Positions 41,927 to 49,838 of a DNA stretch of 54,639 nt are shown one piece after another (within the stretch, counting starts at the first letter, position 1; each line of letters starts with the position of its first letter). Origin of the DNA: Pseudomonas fluorescens (lineage in GTDB: Bacteria; Pseudomonadota; Gammaproteobacteria; Pseudomonadales; Pseudomonadaceae); contig NZ_CABVHK010000028.1 of NCBI RefSeq assembly GCF_902497785.1, positions 1-54,639 on the forward strand. Reading direction: 5' to 3'. Position numbers and translations under genes: made by a program. A model generated the notes under the pieces. The model did no database searches, was not told where the DNA came from, and saw only the letters and a program-made list of their open reading frames with translations.

Positions 41927-42586
41927 TCAGGCGCGACTCAAATCGCTCTGCATATCACCCAACAGGGACGGCAGATGTTCGCTGAACAGATGCGGGTAGC
42001 ACTTTTCCAGGTGCTCGAAAAAGAACGCTTCCGGCACGTCGGTGAACTGGCCGTGATCGATCAGGTATTCCATCAACTGCTCGCCGTCGCGATTGAAGGG
42101 ATGAAATACGCTGTCGTTGATCCCGTCGAATTCCAGCGCTGCAACGTTGAATAATTCGCAGAGTTTCTGGTTGAACGCCGGCGTGGCCTTGACCCAGCGA
42201 TTGTTCAGGTACAGTTCGGTATAACCATGCATGGCAAACACGTCACTCTTGAGCAGTTCCAGCAAACGCGGGGTGGATAAATGATTGCGCACATCCGCCA
42301 GGCCGATCCGCGCGGGAATCGCGCAATGCCGGGCCGCACCGGCCAGCAACGTGGCTTTGGGCACGCAGTAACTTTCCCCGGCGGCCAGTGCATAACTGCC
42401 ACGCAAGGTGTCTGGGTCGCGGCTGAAGGTGTAAGGGTTGTAACGCACGGCCTCGCGCACCGCGTAATAGAGATTGATCGCCTGCTCGAGCGGGTCGCGA
42501 CTGTTGCCCCGGTGTTTTTCGGCGAACTCCACCACTGAAGGGTGGTCACTATCGATGAAGCGGCCGGGACTCAGGTACTCGTGCAT
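41927..42586 (-). CDS. Transglutaminase-like domain protein
   Basis: Protein of 219 residues with the transglutaminase/protease-like fold: the Cys in GESYCVPKATLLAGAARHCAIPARIG and the His in FAMHGYTELYLNNRWVKATPAFN. In the usual triad an Asp stands in WVxxDPT; here the aligned position reads ATPAF, so the Asp is replaced, and activity is uncertain. I use the ATG at 42586 (MHEYLSPG) with AAGGAG 9 nt before it. No signal peptide is seen. It is divergent from fadE across 249 bp. Confidence 0.8.
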   Translation of the reverse strand: MHEYLSPGRFIDSDHPSVVEFAEKHRGNSRDPLEQAINLYYAVREAVRYNPYTFSRDPDTLRGSYALAAGESYCVPKATLLAGAARHCAIPARIGLADVRNHLSTPRLLELLKSDVFAMHGYTELYLNNRWVKATPAFNQKLCELFNVAALEFDGINDSVFHPFNRDGEQLMEYLIDHGQFTDVPEAFFFEHLEKCYPHLFSEHLPSLLGDMQSDLSRA

Positions 42587-42676
42587 GAGAACAATCTCCT
42601 TGGGAAGCCCCGAGTCTAGCGACAGGTTCAGCACAGAGATAACGACGTTTCGGCCAAACATGGACGCTTTGCCGCC

Positions 42677-42689
42677 CGTTCAACGAACG
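42677..42689. promoter_or_regulatory. Palindrome in the fadE upstream region
   Basis: CGTTC-AAC-GAACG is a perfect inverted repeat in the 249-bp space between the divergent transglutaminase-like gene and fadE. It has the size of a TetR- or FadR-type operator. It is not the GAAAC-N4-GTTTC site of PsrA. The rest of the gap holds no gene. Confidence 0.4.
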
Positions 42690-42835
42690 ATTTGCGCCAC
42701 CCGGTGCCAACCGGTCCTACAAAACTCATCGAAGGTTTCCCACGATTTCAATCCCATCGCTCTGACCACCCTGTTTCGCGGATGACGTCTAAGCTCTGAA
42801 GGTTGTTTTTGCCCTTGTTTCACGGAGGATTAAAT

Positions 42836-45283
42836 ATGCTGCTGTTGTGGATACTGGTTCTGGTTGTCGGGATTGCGTATTTAGCCCACCGTCGTATCAC
42901 CCCGCTGCCGGCCCTGTGCATCGTTGCCGTTTACGTGGTGGCGATGGGCGCTTTCAGCCACGCGCCGGGCTGGTTGCTGCTGATTCTCTGGGTGCTGATC
43001 GCGGCCGTCGCGGCGCCCTTGTTGCTGCCCGACCTGCGCCGTAAATACTTCAGCGCGCCACTGTTCAGCTGGTTCCAGAAAACCCTGCCACCGATGTCGG
43101 AAACCGAACGCGATGCCATCGACGCCGGCACGGTGTGGTGGGACGGCGAACTGTTCAGCGGCCGTCCGGACTGGGAGAAACTGCTGTCCTACCCGAAAGC
43201 TCAATTGACTGAAGAAGAACAGGCGTTCATCGACGGCCCGACCGACGAACTGTGCGCGATGGTCAGCGACTGGCAGATCGGCCAGGACATGGACCTGCCT
43301 GCCGAAGCCTGGACCCACATCAAGGAAAACGGCTTCTTCGCCCTGATCATTCCCAAGGAATTTGGCGGCAAGGGTTTTTCTGCCTACGCCCACTCCCAGG
43401 TAGCGATGAAACTGGCGACCCGCAGCGGCGACCTCGCCTCCACTGTGATGGTCCCCAACTCCCTCGGCCCCGCCGAGTTGTTGCTGCATTACGGCACCGA
43501 TGAACAACGCAATCACTACCTGCCACGACTGGCGCGTGGCGATGACATCCCGTGCTTCGCCTTGACCGGCCCACTGGCCGGCTCCGACGCGGGCGCGATG
43601 CCCGACACCGGGGTGATCTGCAAAGGTGAGTGGGAAGGCAAGGAAACCCTCGGCCTGCGCCTGAACTGGGAAAAACGCTACATCACCCTCGGCCCGGTCG
43701 CCACCCTCCTCGGCCTGGCGTTCAAGGCGTACGACCCGGATCACTTGTTGGGCGACGAAGTCGATTTGGGCATCAGCCTCGCCTTGATCCCGACGGATAC
43801 CGCCGGGGTTGAAATCGGCCGTCGTCACCTGCCGTTGGGCGCTGCCTTCATGAACGGTCCGAACTCTGGCAAGGACGTGTTCATTCCGCTGGATTTCCTT
43901 ATCGGCGGCCAGAACATGCTCGGCAAAGGCTGGATGATGCTGATGAATTGCCTGTCGGTCGGACGTTCGATTTCGTTGCCGGCGGTGGGTACCGGCGCGG
44001 CGAAATTCACCAGTCTGGTGACCGGCCAGTACGCGCAGATTCGTGAACAATTCAACGTCCCGCTGTCAGCCTTTGAAGGTATTCAGGAAGCCATGGCGCG
44101 CATCGGCGGCAACGCCTGGATGATGGACGCGGCGCGGATGCTCACCGCCAACGCCGTGGATCTGGGCGAGAAACCGTCGGTACTGTCGGCGATTCTCAAG
44201 TATCACCTCACCGAGCGCGGCCGCGAATGCATCAGTCACGCCATGGATGTGCATGGCGGCAAGGCGATCATCATGGGGCCGAAGAATTATCTCGGTCGCA
44301 GCTGGAATGGCGCGCCGATTTTCATCACCGTCGAAGGCGCGAACATCCTCTCGCGCAACCTGATGATTTTTGGCCAGGGCGCGATTCGCTGCCATCCCTT
44401 TGTCTTGAAAGAAATGGCCCTCGCCGGTCGCGAAGACAAGGATCAGGCGCTGATCGAATTCGATGGCCTGCTGCTTAAACACATTGGTTTTGCTGTGAGC
44501 AATGCCGCCAGCACGCTGGTGCTGAACCTGGGTTTCGGTTCGTTCGAACACGCGCCAGGCAACAAGCTCAGCCAGGGCTACTTCCGTGCGCTCAACCGTC
44601 AGGCGGCCGCGTTCGCGCTGCTGGCTGACCTGAGCATGATGTTGCTGGGCGGCGAACTGAAACGTCGTGAACGCCTGTCAGCGCGTCTGGGAGATGTGCT
44701 CAGCAACATGTACCTCGCCTCCGCCGCACTCAAGCGTTACCACGACCTCGACTCACCGGACCACATGGCGCCGCTGTTCACTTGGGCCATGGAAGAAAGC
44801 CTGGGTCAGTCGGAGCGTGCGCTGGATGAACTGCTGAGCAATTTCCCGAACAAAGTGCTGGGTTGCCTGTTGCGGGTGATCGTGTTCCCGTTCGGGCGCC
44901 GTCACAAAGGGCCTTCGGACAAACTCGGTGCCGAAGTCGCTGCGGTGATCGGGCGCGCCAAGGGCGATCCGACCCTCGAAGAATTGCTCGGCGGTTGCTT
45001 CCGTCCGCAGTCGGCCGATGACGCCGTCGGCGCCCTGCAACACGCTTGCAACTTGCTGAACGAGGCGCAGCCCCTGCAGAAAAAACTGCATGTGGCGCTC
45101 AAAAGCGGTCAGGTCAAACCGGTGGCCGGGGAAAACGTCATTGATGCCGCGCTTGAGGCCGGCGTGTTGCAGCCGGTGGAAGCGCAAAACCTGCGTGACG
45201 CCGAAGTGGCGCGGCGCACAGTGATTGATGTCGATGATTTCGACAAAGAACAACTGGCGCTGGCGCCGGGAAAAGTCCGCTGA
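42836..45283 (+). CDS. fadE: Acyl-CoA dehydrogenase FadE
   Basis: Membrane-associated flavoenzyme for the first step of fatty acid beta-oxidation. The 815-residue protein has two hydrophobic N-terminal segments (about 1-70), as in E. coli FadE (814 residues). It then has the acyl-CoA dehydrogenase domains (CFALTGPLAGSDAGAMPDTG, VHGGKAIIMGPKNYLGR) and the long DUF1974 C-terminal part (from about 510). CACGGAGG precedes the ATG at 42836 by 7 nt. It resembles PA2815, and the next gene is a PA2817-family protein, as in PAO1's order nearby. Confidence 0.94.
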   Translation: MLLLWILVLVVGIAYLAHRRITPLPALCIVAVYVVAMGAFSHAPGWLLLILWVLIAAVAAPLLLPDLRRKYFSAPLFSWFQKTLPPMSETERDAIDAGTVWWDGELFSGRPDWEKLLSYPKAQLTEEEQAFIDGPTDELCAMVSDWQIGQDMDLPAEAWTHIKENGFFALIIPKEFGGKGFSAYAHSQVAMKLATRSGDLASTVMVPNSLGPAELLLHYGTDEQRNHYLPRLARGDDIPCFALTGPLAGSDAGAMPDTGVICKGEWEGKETLGLRLNWEKRYITLGPVATLLGLAFKAYDPDHLLGDEVDLGISLALIPTDTAGVEIGRRHLPLGAAFMNGPNSGKDVFIPLDFLIGGQNMLGKGWMMLMNCLSVGRSISLPAVGTGAAKFTSLVTGQYAQIREQFNVPLSAFEGIQEAMARIGGNAWMMDAARMLTANAVDLGEKPSVLSAILKYHLTERGRECISHAMDVHGGKAIIMGPKNYLGRSWNGAPIFITVEGANILSRNLMIFGQGAIRCHPFVLKEMALAGREDKDQALIEFDGLLLKHIGFAVSNAASTLVLNLGFGSFEHAPGNKLSQGYFRALNRQAAAFALLADLSMMLLGGELKRRERLSARLGDVLSNMYLASAALKRYHDLDSPDHMAPLFTWAMEESLGQSERALDELLSNFPNKVLGCLLRVIVFPFGRRHKGPSDKLGAEVAAVIGRAKGDPTLEELLGGCFRPQSADDAVGALQHACNLLNEAQPLQKKLHVALKSGQVKPVAGENVIDAALEAGVLQPVEAQNLRDAEVARRTVIDVDDFDKEQLALAPGKVR

Positions 45284-45302
45284 TCCCGCTGGTGATATAA
45301 AA

Positions 45303-45338
45303 AAGGGCGCAGGAGCTTTATACTCCCGCGCCCGTTTT
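45303..45338 (+). terminator. fadE terminator
   Basis: GGGCGC-AGGAG and CTCCC-GCGCCC form a GC-rich stem about 20 nt after the fadE stop, followed by GTTTTG. An A run precedes it. The following gene begins 20 nt later, so its expression would need readthrough or a promoter in this short gap. Confidence 0.72.
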
Positions 45339-45357
45339 GCTCTTGAGGACTTATCTC

Positions 45358-45765
45358 GTGTCCAACGTCGTTGCCGATCATCTCGTCTTGCTGGACCACT
45401 TGCGCAGCATCCTGGTCGCCGTGGGTGAGGCCGAACAGGTTCCCGAAGAAAGTCATGCCTTGTTTCTGGAGCGCTTCGACGAATTGCGTGCGTTGCTGCC
45501 GGTCGATCCGATCGAAAGCCAATACCTGGGCCAGGACATCCTGTGCCAGGTGATTACCCGTTATCCGCAAATCGCCCACCTGGTTCCGCGCGACCTGCTG
45601 TGGTACTTCGCCGGTGACTGCCTGCATTACATGCCCGATGATGAAATCGACTTGTATCAGGCGCTGGAAGAACGTCGTTTCGAAGCTGAACAGAATGACG
45701 AACCGTTCGACTGGAATCAGGAAAAACAGCTGCTGGCGATGTCGAACGACGAGAGCAAGCACTGA
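45358..45765 (+). CDS. PA2817-family conserved protein
   Basis: Acidic cytoplasmic protein of 135 residues without recognisable catalytic motifs, membrane segments or signal peptide. The sequence SNVVADHLVLLDHLRSILVAVGE and YFAGDCLHYMPDDEIDLYQ matches the pseudomonad PA2817 group. The start is GTG at 45358 with GAGGA about 9 nt upstream. It follows fadE on the same strand, past a terminator. The function is unknown; its link to fatty acid oxidation is only positional. Confidence 0.78.
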   Translation: MSNVVADHLVLLDHLRSILVAVGEAEQVPEESHALFLERFDELRALLPVDPIESQYLGQDILCQVITRYPQIAHLVPRDLLWYFAGDCLHYMPDDEIDLYQALEERRFEAEQNDEPFDWNQEKQLLAMSNDESKH

Positions 45766-45784
45766 TCCACTGATCAGAAATACA

Positions 45785-45819
45785 GAAGGCCCGCATGGTT
45801 GAACATGCGGGCCTTTTTA
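45785..45819 (+). terminator. Terminator after the PA2817-family gene
   Basis: AAGGCCCGCATG and CATGCGGGCCTTTTT form a strong stem 20 nt after the stop codon, followed by T residues on the plus strand. Confidence 0.9.
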
Positions 45820-45830
45820 ATAATCACAAA

Positions 45831-45919
45831 GATCAAAAGATCGCAGCCTTCGGCAGCTCCTACATTGGGAATTGCGTTAAACCCTGTAGGAGCTGCCGAA
45901 GGCTGCGATCCTTTGATCC
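45831..45919. repeat. Inverted repeat of the second REP family
   Basis: GATCAAAAGATCGCAGCCTT and CGGCAGCTCCTAC (45831-45863) are matched by the inverse GTAGGAGCTGCCGAAGGCTG and CGATCCTTTGATC (45886-45918). The arms are long and nearly perfect. It marks the boundary between the PA2817-family gene and the LysR gene. Confidence 0.87.
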
Positions 45920-45920
45920 T

Positions 45921-46910
45921 TCAAAGTAACCCCTCACTCTCGGGCAACTCGTACTCCGCCGCAACCTTCCCGGGCTTGCCCGGTTTACTCAGCGTCGGCT
46001 CCTTCTCCAGACACTCCACCAGATAATCAATCAGCACCCGCAGCTTCGGCGGCATGTACCGCGTCGGCGAATGCAGCAACCACGCGCCACCGTGGTATGA
46101 CGCCAGAAACGTCCAGTCTGGCAGCACCTGCACAATCAACCCCTGCTCCAGCGCATAGCGCGCCGTGAAGTACGGCAAACTGCCGATCCCGATGTGCTGC
46201 AACACCGCGCCCAACCGCACACCCGTATGGTTGGCGGCATAGCGCCCACGTACACCGACGGTGACCGCCTTGGTACCTTTCTTGAATTTCCAGCGCGCGT
46301 CACTCGGGGTTTCGCCCAGGTAGATGCAGCTGTGGTTGAGCAAGTCATGGGGATGAGTCGGCGTGCCGTGTTCGGCCAGGTACTGCGGCGTGGCGCAGAG
46401 CAAATGGTCGATGGTCAGCAGTTGCCGTCCGACCAGCCCGGCAGGTGGTCGATCGGTAATTCGAATCGCCAGATCAACATTATCGTCGATCAAATCCACC
46501 TGCCGGTCTTCGAGCAACAGCTCCACATCGACCTTGGGATAACGCCGCAGAAATTCCGGCATATGCGGGTGAATCACGAAGCGTCCTACCGCTTTGGGCA
46601 CGCTGACGCGCACCAGCCCTTCGGCTTCATCGGTGAACTGGCCACTGATTTCCATGACCGATTTGGCCGCGCTGACCATCTCCCGGCAGCGTTTGAAAAC
46701 CTCCTCGCCGCCGTCGCTCAACCTCAGCTTGCGCGTGGTGCGCTGAAGCAAGCGAGTGGCAAGCGCCTTCTCCAGACGTGAAATGCTGCGACTGACCGCC
46801 GAGGGTGAAGCGCCCAACTGACGAGCCGCTTCGGAGAAGCTGCCGGTCTCGACAACCTTGACGAATATCGCCATTTCACCCAGCAGCGGCAGTGGAAGAT
46901 TTATGCTCAC
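45921..46910 (-). CDS. LysR-family transcriptional regulator
   Basis: Regulator of 329 residues with an N-terminal winged helix-turn-helix (FVKVVETGSFSEAARQLGASPSAVSRSISRLEKALATRLLQRTTRKLRLSDGG, about 15-68). A two-lobed substrate-binding domain of the CrgA-like type follows (DLAIRITDRPPAGLVGRQL). The C-terminal 25 residues (KPGKPGKVAAEYELPESEGLL) go beyond the usual LysR end. The start is GTG at 46910. It is divergent from the AlaX-oxygenase-LysE operon across 91 bp, the classical LysR layout for control of the neighbour by its substrate. Confidence 0.87.
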   Translation of the reverse strand: MSINLPLPLLGEMAIFVKVVETGSFSEAARQLGASPSAVSRSISRLEKALATRLLQRTTRKLRLSDGGEEVFKRCREMVSAAKSVMEISGQFTDEAEGLVRVSVPKAVGRFVIHPHMPEFLRRYPKVDVELLLEDRQVDLIDDNVDLAIRITDRPPAGLVGRQLLTIDHLLCATPQYLAEHGTPTHPHDLLNHSCIYLGETPSDARWKFKKGTKAVTVGVRGRYAANHTGVRLGAVLQHIGIGSLPYFTARYALEQGLIVQVLPDWTFLASYHGGAWLLHSPTRYMPPKLRVLIDYLVECLEKEPTLSKPGKPGKVAAEYELPESEGLL

Positions 46911-47001
46911 AGCGCAACAGTCCTTTGATGTTTGACCGGATTATCACGCAATTCCTCGCTTCATATAATAAAAAACAAAATCTTTAACGAGGACATGGAA
47001 T
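46911..47001. promoter_or_regulatory. Divergent control region between LysR and the AlaX operon
   Basis: This 91-bp AT-rich gap must hold both promoters. TATAAT at about 46974-46979 on the plus strand is a perfect -10 box and TTGACC lies at about 46937-46942, but the spacing is too wide for a standard pair, so a weak -35 and activation are plausible. A Shine-Dalgarno CGAGGA ends 8 nt before the AlaX ATG. I could not assign a LysR box with confidence. Confidence 0.45.
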
Positions 47002-47628
47002 ATGACGCTCCGCCTCTTTTTCCATAGTGATGACCTCAAGGCCAACGTGGAAGTACTGGATTGCACACCCCACGAGAACGAATTCGCCGTGGTGCTGCGC
47101 GCCACCCTGTTTCACCCTCAGGGCGGCGGCCAGCCCTTCGATACCGGCTGGATGGGTGACAGCCAGGTGCTTCGCGTGGTTCAGGATCCGGACCGGATCA
47201 TTCATTTCGTCGACCGTCCGGTAGACCTCGGCATGACCCGGATTCTGGTCGATGAACAACGTCGTCAGTTCAATACGCGAATGCATTCCGCTGGCCATCT
47301 GATCGGCCATTTCGTCCAGGCCATGGGCTGGATGCCGATCAAGGCGCATCACTGGCCGGGCGAAGGGCGGGTGCAATTCAAACCGGCGGAATCGGCGCAG
47401 GAGGTTGATGCCGCAACCCTTCAGTCCGGCATCGATCAATGGATCGCCCAAGACATGCCACGGCTGACATCGTTGCGCGAAGGTGCCCGGGAAATAGGTT
47501 TCGGTGAACTGCCCGCCTACGGTTGCGGCGGCACTCATGTGCGCAGTCTGAAGGATTTGGGCAGCGTCACGATCGCTTCGGTTTCGCAGAAAAAAGGCAC
47601 GCTGTCCGTCCACTACAGCGTGGATTGA
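47002..47628 (+). CDS. Alanyl-tRNA editing protein (AlaX family)
   Basis: Free-standing relative of the alanyl-tRNA synthetase editing domain, which hydrolyses wrongly charged aminoacyl-tRNA. The 208-residue protein has the zinc motif H95-x3-H99 (NTRMHSAGHLIGHF) and C175-x3-H179 (GCGGTHVRSL), plus FHPQGGGQPFDTG near residue 38. All metal ligands are present, so it should be active. Known AlaX enzymes clear Ser- or Gly-tRNA(Ala); its location upstream of an amino-acid-type oxygenase and a LysE exporter raises the possibility of another substrate. It starts the three-gene plus-strand operon. Confidence 0.88.
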   Translation: MTLRLFFHSDDLKANVEVLDCTPHENEFAVVLRATLFHPQGGGQPFDTGWMGDSQVLRVVQDPDRIIHFVDRPVDLGMTRILVDEQRRQFNTRMHSAGHLIGHFVQAMGWMPIKAHHWPGEGRVQFKPAESAQEVDAATLQSGIDQWIAQDMPRLTSLREGAREIGFGELPAYGCGGTHVRSLKDLGSVTIASVSQKKGTLSVHYSVD

Positions 47629-47713
47629 GCATTTGGCGATGCTGGCTTCGCCTGACGTCGGAAGAGCCGGCATACGCAAGTTCCGTTGACTGTCCAACAG
47701 ATGGATCTGAACC

Positions 47714-48484
47714 ATGATGCTTGACGTCGAGCGTCTCGATGAGACGTGCATAAAAAAACTGGCCAACGACGAAGTCCTCGCCCTACGCGTCAGAGGCTTC
47801 CTGCCTGCGCCGTTGGCGATCCAGATCGGCGACAGGATTCTCGCCCCCGGTTTCGAAGGCTATATCAACGCCCCAAGCATCGGTCGCATTGGCATGGCGT
47901 TCTATGAAGCGGAAAACCAGCCGCTGCTGATCGAGGACTACTTCGAACGCGCGACCCGCAACATTGCGGAACTGCGCAACCGTTGCGCGCCCTACTCGTC
48001 CCCGGTCGACACCCTGCGTTGCATGCTCGATGAGTCCTGGCCGGCGGGTGCGCACCTGGAAAACCTCTACGGTCGCAAGATGTATGTCGGGCTGTCCCGG
48101 GTGGTGAAGCCCGGGGTGTGTTTCCTGGCGCACCACGACATTTTCGCCAAGGACGCTCCGGACAGTTTCCAGGCCCGCAGTCTCGACGCGCAGTTCGCCT
48201 GCAACGTCTACCTGAACATGCCCGCCGAGGGCGGCGCGTTGCAGATGTGGGATCACGACATTTCACCGGACCAGTTCGACGAAATGCGTGGCGACAGTTA
48301 CGGCATCGATCCGGCATTGCTCGGCACTCCAGTCCTTGAAGTCCGTCCCGAACCCGGCGACTTCATCATGTTCAATTCGCGCCGCATGCATTCGGTGACA
48401 CCGGGCGTGGCCGACCCGCGTTTGAGCCTTTCATTCTTTGTCGGCTATCGCGGCAATGCTTCACCCCTTACGTTCTGGAGTTGA
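47714..48484 (+). CDS. 2-oxoglutarate/Fe(II)-dependent oxygenase
   Basis: Predicted non-haem iron oxygenase of 256 residues. The facial triad can be read as H140-x-D142 (LAHHDIFAKD) and H226 (NSRRMHSVTPG), with R236 ten residues later to bind 2-oxoglutarate. The RPEPGDFIMFNSRRMH block is the standard second half of the fold. Because an Asp is at the third position of HxD, hydroxylation is expected; related radical halogenases (BesD and WelO5 types) have Gly or Ala there. The 85-nt gap from AlaX and the 1-nt gap to LysE suggest one operon. The substrate is unknown; an amino acid is inferred from the neighbours. Confidence 0.8.
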   Translation: MMLDVERLDETCIKKLANDEVLALRVRGFLPAPLAIQIGDRILAPGFEGYINAPSIGRIGMAFYEAENQPLLIEDYFERATRNIAELRNRCAPYSSPVDTLRCMLDESWPAGAHLENLYGRKMYVGLSRVVKPGVCFLAHHDIFAKDAPDSFQARSLDAQFACNVYLNMPAEGGALQMWDHDISPDQFDEMRGDSYGIDPALLGTPVLEVRPEPGDFIMFNSRRMHSVTPGVADPRLSLSFFVGYRGNASPLTFWS

Positions 48485-48485
48485 G

Positions 48486-49127
48486 ATGCAGTTTTCGAAT
48501 TACATGGGCGAGTTCCTGGCGCTGGCAACGATTCACTTTCTCGCCGTAGTGGCCCCCGGACCGGACTTCGCCGTCACCATTCGCCAGAGCGTGCGCTTCG
48601 GTCGATGGGTTGGAATCTGCACGGCGCTGGGCATCGGCGCCGGCATTTCCGTACACGTGCTCTACACCCTGCTCGGCGTCGGCGCGCTGATGCACGCCAC
48701 ACCCTGGTTGCTGACGGTGGCCAAGGTCGTGGGTGGCGCTTACATTCTGTACCTCGGCGTCAGCCTGATGCGTAGCCAACCCAAATCGGCGCTGGAGGGA
48801 GAAAACGGTCGAGGCGAACCGGTGGTCGAACAGACCCGGCTAAAAGCGTTCACCACCGGTTTTTTGACCAACGCCACCAACCCCAAGGCCACGCTGTTTT
48901 TCCTGGCGATCTTCACCACACTGATCAGCGCCACGACGCCGCTCAGCATTCAGGCGCTTTACGGGGTCTGGATGTGTTTCGTCAATGCGCTGTGGTTTGT
49001 CATCGTCGCGCTGTTCTTCTCCAGCAGCCGGGTTCGCGTGCTGTTCATGCGCATGGGGCATTGGTTCGAACGGACGATGGGGGTGGTTCTGATTCTGTTC
49101 GCGGGGCGCCTGATCCTGTCGATGTAA
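48486..49127 (+). CDS. LysE/RhtB-family amino acid exporter
   Basis: Inner-membrane exporter of 213 residues with six predicted membrane segments. The family signature VVAPGPDFAVTIRQSVRFGR is present near residue 19, followed by GICTALGIGAGI and the TNATNPKATLFFLAIFTT block. Exporters of this family move basic amino acids, threonine, homoserine and their lactones. I use the ATG at 48486, with GGAG 6 nt before it and the oxygenase stop just upstream, so translation is coupled. A frame open from 48438 overlaps the oxygenase and is rejected. It ends the operon. Confidence 0.88.
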   Translation: MQFSNYMGEFLALATIHFLAVVAPGPDFAVTIRQSVRFGRWVGICTALGIGAGISVHVLYTLLGVGALMHATPWLLTVAKVVGGAYILYLGVSLMRSQPKSALEGENGRGEPVVEQTRLKAFTTGFLTNATNPKATLFFLAIFTTLISATTPLSIQALYGVWMCFVNALWFVIVALFFSSSRVRVLFMRMGHWFERTMGVVLILFAGRLILSM

Positions 49128-49140
49128 CACCGCCCCTGCA

Positions 49141-49177
49141 AAAAGGCCCGCTCAGTCTGACTGGCGGGCCAATTTTT
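49141..49177 (+). terminator. Terminator of the AlaX-oxygenase-LysE operon
   Basis: AAAAGGCCCGC and GCGGGCC flank an inner repeat CAGTC/GACTG, giving a long stem followed by AATTTTT on the plus strand, 13 nt after the LysE stop codon. Confidence 0.85.
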
Positions 49178-49203
49178 CGGAATCCGATAAAAATCACGCA
49201 AAC

Positions 49204-49232
49204 AAAAACGCCGCTCAATGAGCGGCGTTTTT
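49204..49232. terminator. Terminator of the tRNA operon
   Basis: AAAAACGCCGCT and AGCGGCGTTTTT form a perfect stem with a 5-nt loop. On the minus strand it lies 8 nt after the last tRNA and is followed by T residues, so it ends the Glu-Gly-Glu-Gly transcript. It can also act on the plus strand as a second stop after LysE. Confidence 0.9.
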
Positions 49233-49239
49233 GTGAATT

Positions 49240-49315
<76 letters not shown>

Positions 49316-49318
49316 AAA

Positions 49319-49394
49319 TGGCGTCCCCTAGGGGACTCGAACCCCTGTTACCGCCGTGAAAGGGCGGTGTCCTAGGCCACTAGACGAAGGGGAC
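49319..49394 (-). tRNA. tRNA-Glu (TTC), copy 2 in transcript order
   Basis: A 76-nt cloverleaf on the minus strand. The acceptor GTCCCCT pairs with AGGGGAC, the anticodon stem CCGCC/GGCGG holds loop CTTTCAC (anticodon TTC), the T arm contains GGTTCGAGTCC, and CCA is encoded. Only 3 nt separate it from the following tRNA-Gly. It is identical to the copy at 49579-49654. Confidence 0.97.
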
Positions 49395-49498
49395 ACGCTG
49401 CCCGGAACACATGGTGTGTGTTTCGGTGCCCAGACCCGCATCCGAAGACTTGGTTCTGGTTTCACTCAGCGCCGCCCGAAAGCAACGCTGTTTAAAAC

Positions 49499-49574
<76 letters not shown>

Positions 49575-49578
49575 AATA

Positions 49579-49654
49579 TGGCGTCCCCTAGGGGACTCGA
49601 ACCCCTGTTACCGCCGTGAAAGGGCGGTGTCCTAGGCCACTAGACGAAGGGGAC
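49579..49654 (-). tRNA. tRNA-Glu (TTC), copy 1 in transcript order
   Basis: Same 76-nt sequence as 49319-49394, with anticodon TTC and an encoded CCA. It is the first gene of the operon, about 60 nt after the promoter, and is 4 nt from the following tRNA-Gly. Confidence 0.97.
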
Positions 49655-49716
49655 ACACGTACAACATTCACTCCCTACCGCGTTTCGCTGTGTGCTTTAC
49701 GCTGTAAGTGGCGCGC

Positions 49717-49745
49717 ATTCTATGGATGGATTGAAGGGTCGTCAA
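49717..49745 (-). promoter_or_regulatory. tRNA operon promoter
   Basis: On the minus strand TTGACG (49740-49745) and TAGAAT (49717-49722) are exactly 17 bp apart. The sequence just after the -10 is GCGCGCC, a GC-rich discriminator of the kind found at stringently controlled stable-RNA promoters. An AT-rich stretch (AAATTTATATC, near 49752-49770) upstream of the -35 could act as an UP element. Confidence 0.8.
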
Positions 49746-49809
49746 CCCCCAGATATAAATTTATTTAAATCAATGACTTCGCCCCGCTTTTGGCAGTGAT
49801 CACGCCATT

Positions 49810-49838
49810 TTGCCAGCTCACTGTTTGACGCCTATATT
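49810..49838 (+). promoter_or_regulatory. Candidate promoter for the gene at 50036
   Basis: TTGCCA (49810-49815) and TATATT (49833-49838) are 17 bp apart on the plus strand. Transcription would start near 49845 and give a leader of about 190 nt. That leader contains the hairpin GGCCCGCTCGA/TCGAGCGGCC at 49945-49974, with no T run after it. Confidence 0.5.

Noticed and set aside
47714..48484. Calling the oxygenase a radical halogenase
   Set aside because: The metal motif has Asp in HxD, whereas halogenases of this type need Gly or Ala there.
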